Part shown: one piece after another, positions 58,283-64,000 of the stretch
Layout: every line of letters starts with the position of its first letter
Numbering within the stretch: the stretch's first letter is position 1
Assembly (NCBI GenBank): GCA_040756375.1
Contig: JBFLZC010000010.1
Location: 62,001-126,000 of the forward strand
DNA: 64,000 nucleotides
Direction: 5' to 3'
Source of the DNA: VGSG01 sp040756375
GTDB lineage: Bacteria > Desulfobacterota > Desulfomonilia > Desulfomonilales > Desulfomonilaceae
The notes under the pieces: model-generated
Seen by the model: the letters and a program-made list of their open reading frames with translations, nothing else
Databases searched by the model: none
What the model was told of the DNA's origin: nothing
Translations under genes and position numbers: made by a program

Positions 58283-59086
58283 ATGAGAGAAGGCGTCTAC
58301 ATCAATAGCGCTTCGCAGGCGCGGAAACTCTCCAGTTTTCGATCACTCCTCTTTGCCCTGGTGATCCGTGACCTCAAGGGCAAATACCGCCGTTCGATGC
58401 TCGGAATCTGGTGGGCTCTGATCCAGCCGCTCGTTCTCATGTTGCTCTTCACCATGTTGCGGGGATTCGTGAACATTCCCAGCGAAGGCATTCCGTACGT
58501 ACTGTTCAGTTACTCCGCGCTCGTTCCGTGGACCTTCTTCACTGCCGCGCTCTCCTCTTGCGGCCCCAGCATCATCGACAATGCGGAGGTCATCAAAAAG
58601 ATCGCCCTACCCCGCGAGGTCTTTCCCCTTGCCGGGGTCACCTCATGCCTTTTCGACCTTGGAATGTCAGGGGTGATTTTAGCGGGCATGATGGCCTGGT
58701 ACCGAGTTTCAGTGGGATGGGCCCTGCTGTGGCTGCCCCTGCTTGTCCTCCTCGTGGCTGCGGTTGCGTTTGCGACTGGGATGCTCCTTGCCGGGCTGGG
58801 AACGTTCCGAAAGGATTTCATATTTGCGGTCCCGTTCATCGCGCAGGCATGGCTTTTCGTCAGTCCGGTGATTTACCCGATGAGCAGCGTTCCCGAGCAA
58901 TGGCGCTCGCTATACATGCTCAATCCCATGGTTGGCATTATCGAAGGATTCCGCAACGTGCTCCTAAAGGCTTCTGCCCCACCTCTGGAACCACTGGCGA
59001 TCTCTGTCGCGGTGACCGCGCTTCTTTTGGTCACCGCGTGGCCGATCTTTCGGCGCCTTTCCGCGTACTTCGCCGACGTGCTGTGA
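58283..59086 (+). CDS. Wzm-type polysaccharide ABC exporter permease
   Basis: A 267-residue ABC-2 family membrane protein with six predicted helices, for example RSMLGIWWALIQPLVLMLLF at ~40-59 and WLFVSPVIYPMSSVPEQWRS. In the O-antigen and teichoic-acid ABC families this forms the channel. The Wzt-type ATPase gene starts seven bases after its stop, so the two are translated as a pair. Confidence 0.92.
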   Translation: MREGVYINSASQARKLSSFRSLLFALVIRDLKGKYRRSMLGIWWALIQPLVLMLLFTMLRGFVNIPSEGIPYVLFSYSALVPWTFFTAALSSCGPSIIDNAEVIKKIALPREVFPLAGVTSCLFDLGMSGVILAGMMAWYRVSVGWALLWLPLLVLLVAAVAFATGMLLAGLGTFRKDFIFAVPFIAQAWLFVSPVIYPMSSVPEQWRSLYMLNPMVGIIEGFRNVLLKASAPPLEPLAISVAVTALLLVTAWPIFRRLSAYFADVL

Positions 59087-59093
59087 GGTCGTT

Positions 59094-60353
59094 ATGCCCA
59101 ACGATGTGGTAATTAAGGTCGAGGGATTGTGGAAACAATACGGTTTCCCTACGCCCAGACTTATTAAGGATTTGGGCAGAATGCTGCGCGGCCGTCGCGG
59201 CGATGACGACGGAGACGATCCATGGGCCCTGCGCGAGATCGACCTCGAAGTGGGACGAGGCGAAACGGTCGGTATTGTGGGGCGAAACGGCGCGGGCAAG
59301 AGCACCCTGCTCAAGATCCTCGCGGGGGTCAGCGCGGCGACGAAAGGGCGCGTTGAGGTTAGGGGAAGGATATTCCCCATGATCGAACTGAACGCGGGCC
59401 TCCACATGGAGCTCACCGGAAGAGAGAATATTCGTCTGCTCGGCGTAATCATGGGCTTTTCCGGCAAAGAGATCGAAGCCAAGATGCCGGACATCGAAGA
59501 ATTCACGGAACTGGGAGACTGGCTGGATCGCCCTGTGAGGACCTACTCCAGCGGTATGTTGGCAAGGCTCGGTTTCGGGGTAGCGGTCAACGTAGAGAGC
59601 GACGTTATCCTGATCGATGAGACCTTTGCTGTTGGCGACCTCAAATTCTCAAACAAGAGCCTGGCCCGCATTAAAGAAATGCGAGGGAGCGGCGCAACCG
59701 TGCTCCTGGTCAGCCACAGTCTCGACACGCTGCAATTTGTAGCACAACGGGGCATTCTTCTTGAAACGGGTCGCATGGTTGCGCAGGGCTCTGCGCTGGA
59801 AGCGATTAATGCGTACGAGCGCCTCGTGTTCAGATCCGAGCGGGAACGTCTCCAGCATAAGGTGCGGAGCCGAATCTCCAGCGGCGACGTACTCATTCAC
59901 GGCGCGAGAATTGTTGACCTCGCGGGCAACACTCTCTCTGAGATGAGGGCCGGCGATCCCTTCGGAGTGGAGGTAGATCTGGAGGTGGACCGAAAGCTCG
60001 AACGGCCCCTCTTTTCCTTAGGCATTCTCAATGCCGCCGGTATACTGTGCAAGTGGAACATCTCCGAAGAGGACGGGTTCAGCCCGGACAATCTGGAGGC
60101 CAGGTTCCTCCTTACGGCATGGTTCAAGAACAATTCGCTGGCTTCCGGGGCTTACGAAGTTCACTTCGCGGTGCGAGATGCCAGCTCATTTGAGACCCTG
60201 GAGCGGCTCGCGGGTGTGGCGAGCTTCGCAGTCGTAGGCGACCGGAGATCCCGGGGGGTCATCGGAGGTCCATGTGTGTGGGAAGCCCAAGCCAGGGGTT
60301 CTGTACACGATGATCATAAACTCTCCCCGTCAAGTCCTCTCAAAACCACCTGA
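59094..60353 (+). CDS. Wzt-type polysaccharide ABC exporter ATPase
   Basis: 419 residues. ATPase: Walker A GRNGAGKSTLLKIL, signature YSSGMLARLGFGVAV, Walker B VILIDETFAVGDLKF. A C-terminal ~150-residue beta-sandwich (ISSGDVLIHGARIVDLAGNT to FAVVGDRR) is the Wzt carbohydrate-binding domain that recognises terminal sugar modifications. It works with the permease upstream. No glycan synthesis genes are in the window. Confidence 0.92.
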   Translation: MPNDVVIKVEGLWKQYGFPTPRLIKDLGRMLRGRRGDDDGDDPWALREIDLEVGRGETVGIVGRNGAGKSTLLKILAGVSAATKGRVEVRGRIFPMIELNAGLHMELTGRENIRLLGVIMGFSGKEIEAKMPDIEEFTELGDWLDRPVRTYSSGMLARLGFGVAVNVESDVILIDETFAVGDLKFSNKSLARIKEMRGSGATVLLVSHSLDTLQFVAQRGILLETGRMVAQGSALEAINAYERLVFRSERERLQHKVRSRISSGDVLIHGARIVDLAGNTLSEMRAGDPFGVEVDLEVDRKLERPLFSLGILNAAGILCKWNISEEDGFSPDNLEARFLLTAWFKNNSLASGAYEVHFAVRDASSFETLERLAGVASFAVVGDRRSRGVIGGPCVWEAQARGSVHDDHKLSPSSPLKTT

Positions 60354-60368
60354 TGGTCTTCGCCACTT

Positions 60369-61754
60369 TCAAAAGTACCAAAGAAGCGGGGATTGGTAGT
60401 TGATGAAGCTTGAATAGAAGTGGATCGCGTTCAGGGGTAGTGCTAAGCTCACAACAATTGAAAGTCCCGCGAGCATAGCCAGGAGCAGCCTAGGACGTTC
60501 TCCATGTTCAATCAGCGCCAAAGCTCCCTGATAACACAAAATCATCATGAGGGGGAGAAAGTCATAATAGTAGCGAGCAGTCGCGGCTACAGTCAGCGAT
60601 ATTACGAGAACCTGCAACGCTAATAATATCAGTAAGAGAAGATACATCTTAGCATCCGCGAAAATCTTGCGCTGGACAGCAATCACCGCGGGCAAGGCGC
60701 ACAAGATAAGCATCGGCATCAGAGTGAATACCGATACGCTTAATTCATTTACATTGATAAGAATATACTGCGGCAAGGCAATCGACTGCACCTTGACAAT
60801 ATACGCGGGCAAACCAATGAAAGGAAATTCCGGGCTCACGCTGGGAACACGAAAGAAGTAAGACCAGACATTGTACGGGATGTGGTCGTACCGGAAATAG
60901 TAGCCTTTCAGAAAGTATTCTTCGTACCAAGAAGTCAAATATGTAGTTCCGAATTCGAATGCATTGCCGAATCGCGCGTAATTGTATGCCAGCAGCAAAG
61001 CGATTGCGACCGTGACTATGCCGCCGATCATGCCGGTAACTGCTATTTGTTTCCCGCGAGAGGAGGAGCTCGTGCCCTGCCGGAGCATCCCTCGAAACAA
61101 AACCACCAACAGAACTGCTACAGCCGGCAGGTACGCAATCCTGGCCGCGATGCAAAAAGCAAAAGCCAGGCCAACCAACAACGCCGTCACAACCGAAACC
61201 TGATAACCGTCTTTTAGGACGCGGACTACGACAAAAAGCGCTGCCATAAAGAAGAACATGGCTGCGGCGATTGCTTCATGATGAAACAACGGGATGGTCA
61301 CCATAAAAACGCTGTAGCCGTTGAAACAGAACGTGAAGACGAAGAGCGAGACCGCAAACGCCACGGACGCGTGTTTTGTGCGATCGGCAAATTGCATGAT
61401 GATTAGTGCGAAAAAGAGCGCTATCCCGGCCGTAAATAGGCAGGTGAAGAGACCTGTGGGGATCTCGACCCCAAACAGCTTGAGGAAAGGAATCCGTAAC
61501 AGAGCCGGACCCGGACCCGCATACATGTACGTTTTGCCGTTGAAAACGGCACAGTCTTCCACCTGAGTTTCGTCAATGAAGAGTTGGCCCTTGAGGAATG
61601 CATTGGCGAGCATATTGTAGTTCGGGAAACCCTGACACTCGGAGAAACGGAAGGTCGCCCCACTCTGCCACGCCCAATACCACAAGAAGAGAGCTACTAA
61701 GGCGCTCATGATGAGGGTGGTCGTTCTTGCTCGCTGCAAAACAAGACCTCTCAC
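60369..61754 (-). CDS. Polytopic membrane protein, GT-C glycosyltransferase-like
   Basis: 461 residues with about 11 predicted membrane helices. An N-terminal periplasmic loop has SECQGFPNYNMLANAFLKGQ, and a later FRVPSVSPEFPFIGLP. The overall shape resembles polyprenyl-phosphate-sugar-dependent GT-C transferases, but no convincing DxD/DE catalytic motif was seen, so the call is by form only. It is convergent with the Wzt gene. GTG start. Confidence 0.6.
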   Translation of the reverse strand: MRGLVLQRARTTTLIMSALVALFLWYWAWQSGATFRFSECQGFPNYNMLANAFLKGQLFIDETQVEDCAVFNGKTYMYAGPGPALLRIPFLKLFGVEIPTGLFTCLFTAGIALFFALIIMQFADRTKHASVAFAVSLFVFTFCFNGYSVFMVTIPLFHHEAIAAAMFFFMAALFVVVRVLKDGYQVSVVTALLVGLAFAFCIAARIAYLPAVAVLLVVLFRGMLRQGTSSSSRGKQIAVTGMIGGIVTVAIALLLAYNYARFGNAFEFGTTYLTSWYEEYFLKGYYFRYDHIPYNVWSYFFRVPSVSPEFPFIGLPAYIVKVQSIALPQYILINVNELSVSVFTLMPMLILCALPAVIAVQRKIFADAKMYLLLLILLALQVLVISLTVAATARYYYDFLPLMMILCYQGALALIEHGERPRLLLAMLAGLSIVVSLALPLNAIHFYSSFINYQSPLLWYF

Positions 61755-61887
61755 GGCCTCGTCAATCGGGTTCTACAGTCTTGACGAAAGACTCGCGTTC
61801 TTCCACTTGGCGTTCAACTCGCGAGAATCGCTCTTTGGGCGCCTTCGGCTTGCAAACGAAAGGATTGTTTTCGGAGAAACCCTGGGG

Positions 61888-62412
61888 TTATTTGGACAAA
61901 GAGTTATCACAGTCGCTCTTGCATATGTCGAGGATTTCTTGTCTCTTCTGTTTCGTGCTTATCTCACCACACAGCGCTCGATCATGGATTTCCGAGAAGC
62001 TCAGGCCATTGAGACGCCTTTCTCCGAAGCATTCGCACAAGCCTTCGTACGTTCTGAGCTCTCGGAGGATTCTCCCTGGTAATTCACCTTCGAACAGAGG
62101 CCCATACTGGGATTTCAACGCTTGTATCTTGGCGTCTTTGTCAGCCCCGCCCGCGTGGCTATAAACGTGCACGAGCCTCTCCAGGTACGTCCTGAGTGCT
62201 TCACAGGAGATTGACGGTCTGGGGGAGGAGACGAAACTGGATCGAACAAAGGCCGGCCCCATCTGCGCGGGCGAACTAACGGAGGAATCTACCGAGACGC
62301 CGGCCTGGTCAGAAGGAACGGGTTTGAAATCCAACACCTTGAGGGCTAGACAAGCACAGGCCTGCCACAGGCACAGACAAACCGCTGCTGTCACGAGCGC
62401 CAGTAGCCTCAC
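61888..62412 (-). CDS. Cys-rich exported protein of unknown function
   Basis: 174 residues. Signal peptide MRLLALVTAAVCLCLWQACA, then a Ser/Pro-rich stretch (about residues 35-65), and an all-helical C-terminal half containing Cys at EGLCECFGERR, DRALCGE and DICKSDCD. The three pairs of Cys may form disulfides in the periplasm. No family recognised. Between the membrane protein and the kinase gene. Confidence 0.55.
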   Translation of the reverse strand: MRLLALVTAAVCLCLWQACACLALKVLDFKPVPSDQAGVSVDSSVSSPAQMGPAFVRSSFVSSPRPSISCEALRTYLERLVHVYSHAGGADKDAKIQALKSQYGPLFEGELPGRILRELRTYEGLCECFGERRLNGLSFSEIHDRALCGEISTKQKRQEILDICKSDCDNSLSK

Positions 62413-62500
62413 CTTTCCCCCAGTGATCCGAGAGATCTAGGAACTTCAGCAGGATATTCATATCAAAACTGCACCGACCCTGTCAACTACGCGCTTGACC

Positions 62501-64000
62501 TCATGCGCTCCCGCCCCTGCCTGGGTCCTGGGGCTGGGAGATCGACACACCCATAACCTGTTTCAGGGCATTTCCCACGTCCTTGGCAGAATATGGCTTG
62601 GCCACAACCCCATCAAAACCGAATCGTCCATGGTCGGCCATCACGGGGTCGTTCGAGTAACCGCTCGACACAAGTGCCTTGATGCCGGGCTGTGCGTCAC
62701 GAATACGCTGAATGGCCTCCGCACCCCCCATGGAGCCAGGCACGGTGAGGTCCAGGATCACCGCGTCAAAAGGCCTGCCGCCTTGCCTTGCAGTTTCACA
62801 GCGCTCCAAGGCTTCAAACCCGTCCCGCGCGACTTCCGCCTCGTAACCGAGCAAACATAACATCTCGGACGCGACGGTCCTGATCGGTTCCTCATCATCC
62901 ATGATCAGGACCCTGCCAAGCCCACCCACGAGGTTCTCCGGTCGCTCAATAGGAGGGGGCAGTTGATTCTCCGAAGCAGGAAGCAGGACCCGAAAGGTGG
63001 AACCGGCACCAAGCTTCGATTCAACGGTGATCAGACCTTCGTGGTTCTTGACAATGGAATACGCCGTGGCTAGTCCCAGCCCGCTGCCTTTTTGTTTTGT
63101 GGTGAAGTACGGATCGAATATTTTTGAAAGATGCTCTTCCGCAATGCCGTGTCCCTGGTCCTGGATGGAGATAGCCACATACTTGCCCTCGGGCAAAGGC
63201 ACACCGCTCCCCTTTTCAACGACGACATTCTCGCCGCCGAGATAGACCACCCCGCCCTGAGGCATGGCCTGATCGGCATTGATGACCAGATTGCTCACCA
63301 CCTGGCTGATTTGTCCTGGATCGACTTCAACAGACCACATTTCTTCCGGAAACGCGAAGTCGCAACGAACATTGGAGCCCCTCAGAGCAAATTCGCATGA
63401 TTCTCGGGCGATATCGGCCACGGACGCTGTTCTTTTGATGGGTGCTCCTCCACGTGAGAAAGTGAGCAGTTGCTGCGTTAAGTCCCGTGCCCGGATCGAT
63501 GCTCGCTCGGCCTCTTCAAGACGTTCGAGCACCTTTCCTCCAGGGGGCGAGTAGAGCTTGGCAAGCGAAATGTTACCCTGAATGGCAGTTAGAATGTTAT
63601 TGAAATCATGAGCAATGCCGCCCGCGAGCACCCCAACGGACTCGAGCTTCTCCAGACGAGACAGCTCTGCCTCAGCGCGCTTCTGTTCCGTTACATCGCG
63701 GATAATGCCCCGGAACCCCTTGGCTCGGCCATCAGGTTTCTTCACAAGCGCGGCGGAAAACTGCACATTGCGCTCCGTACCGTCCTTTCTTATGATCCGT
63801 CCATCAACCGCAGAGAGGGACTTACCCGTCTTCAGAATTGTATTGAATAAGCCCCAGATTCGCTCCGTCTCCTCGGGGCTCATGCCCCTGCAATAGTTGC
63901 CGCCGATCATCTCGGTCCGTGAAAACCCGACCATTTCGCACGCGGGCTCGTTCACGAAAAGGAAATTCCCTTTGAGGTCAACCTCGTAGTATCCATCTTC
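62501..64000 (-). CDS. Hybrid sensor histidine kinase (PAS-HisKA-HATPase-REC), 5' end outside window
   Basis: The frame is open from the right edge. A PAS domain (FLFVNEPACEMVGFS) with PAC segment KKPDGRAKGFRGIIRDVTE is followed by a phosphoacceptor helix with GGIAHDFNNILTAIQGNIS (HisKA His), an HATPase domain (ISIQDQGHGIAEEHLSKIFD, GSGLGLATAYSIVKNH) and a receiver domain, VLIMDDEEP with phosphoacceptor Asp in VILDLTVPG and Lys in VAKPYS. The signal sensed is unknown, as the N-terminus is missing. Confidence 0.95.
   Translation of the reverse strand, partial: EDGYYEVDLKGNFLFVNEPACEMVGFSRTEMIGGNYCRGMSPEETERIWGLFNTILKTGKSLSAVDGRIIRKDGTERNVQFSAALVKKPDGRAKGFRGIIRDVTEQKRAEAELSRLEKLESVGVLAGGIAHDFNNILTAIQGNISLAKLYSPPGGKVLERLEEAERASIRARDLTQQLLTFSRGGAPIKRTASVADIARESCEFALRGSNVRCDFAFPEEMWSVEVDPGQISQVVSNLVINADQAMPQGGVVYLGGENVVVEKGSGVPLPEGKYVAISIQDQGHGIAEEHLSKIFDPYFTTKQKGSGLGLATAYSIVKNHEGLITVESKLGAGSTFRVLLPASENQLPPPIERPENLVGGLGRVLIMDDEEPIRTVASEMLCLLGYEAEVARDGFEALERCETARQGGRPFDAVILDLTVPGSMGGAEAIQRIRDAQPGIKALVSSGYSNDPVMADHGRFGFDGVVAKPYSAKDVGNALKQVMGVSISQPQDPGRGGSA

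Overview
The window comes from a GC-rich, Gram-negative bacterium. It is best explained as a deltaproteobacterium in the modern sense (Desulfobacterota, Desulfomonile- or Syntrophobacter-like). This rests on gene order, an SI3-type insertion in the RNA polymerase beta' trigger loop, type IV pilus and lipoprotein genes, O-antigen export genes, and an apparent selenocysteine codon. The exact taxon is inference; no 16S gene is present.

Layout. (1) 1-3640: the end of an IspH-UbiA fusion gene, then tRNA-Thr, tRNA-Tyr, tRNA-Gly, tRNA-Thr, tuf, rpmG and tRNA-Trp. (2) 3692-16368: secE-nusG-rplKAJL-rpoBC with a recognisable L10 leader. (3) 16658-21156: the str operon rpsL-rpsG-fusA-tuf, where the second tuf overlaps the end of fusA. 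(4) 21190-35689: the S10, spc and alpha operons in one uninterrupted run (rpsJ to rplQ, with secY and adk, but without map or infA). (5) 36046-40514: an orphan ECF-type ATPase, an FtsB-like protein and pilMNOP (no pilQ). (6) 40540-48240, minus strand: a small CQLGCF protein, Aquifex-type aconitase, an MBL-fold hydrolase, a double-hotdog protein with thiolase, aspartate-semialdehyde dehydrogenase, and membrane or exported proteins. (7) 48474-56828: envelope lipid or lipoprotein genes, a repeat-rich spacer, a metal-efflux-type permease with an in-frame UGA, a B12/radical-SAM protein, HMG-CoA lyase, an AAA ATPase and a MutY-like glycosylase. (8) 56868-64000: an isolated small transcription unit, a RibD-like reductase, a Wzm/Wzt exporter, a polytopic membrane protein, a Cys-rich exported protein and a hybrid histidine kinase cut by the window end.

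How they work together. The first 36 kb is the core transcription and translation machinery, with several zinc-ribbon forms of ribosomal proteins (L33, L36, S14, S4, L24). The rest is a mixture of short operons separated by palindromic interspersed repeats.

The most striking observation is at 50603-51775. Two apparent open frames of an SO_0444/UPF0718-type permease are in the same frame and separated only by a UGA. That UGA sits exactly where the family has the first Cys of its P-L-C-S-C-G motif, and it is followed at the right distance by a bacterial SECIS-like hairpin. I interpret this as a selenoprotein metal or metalloid transporter rather than a pseudogene. Other points worth a second look are an approximately 186-residue extra block in the RpoC trigger-loop insertion, an unexplained transcription unit of about 210 nt near 57.1 kb, and mosaic gene conversion between the two tuf genes.
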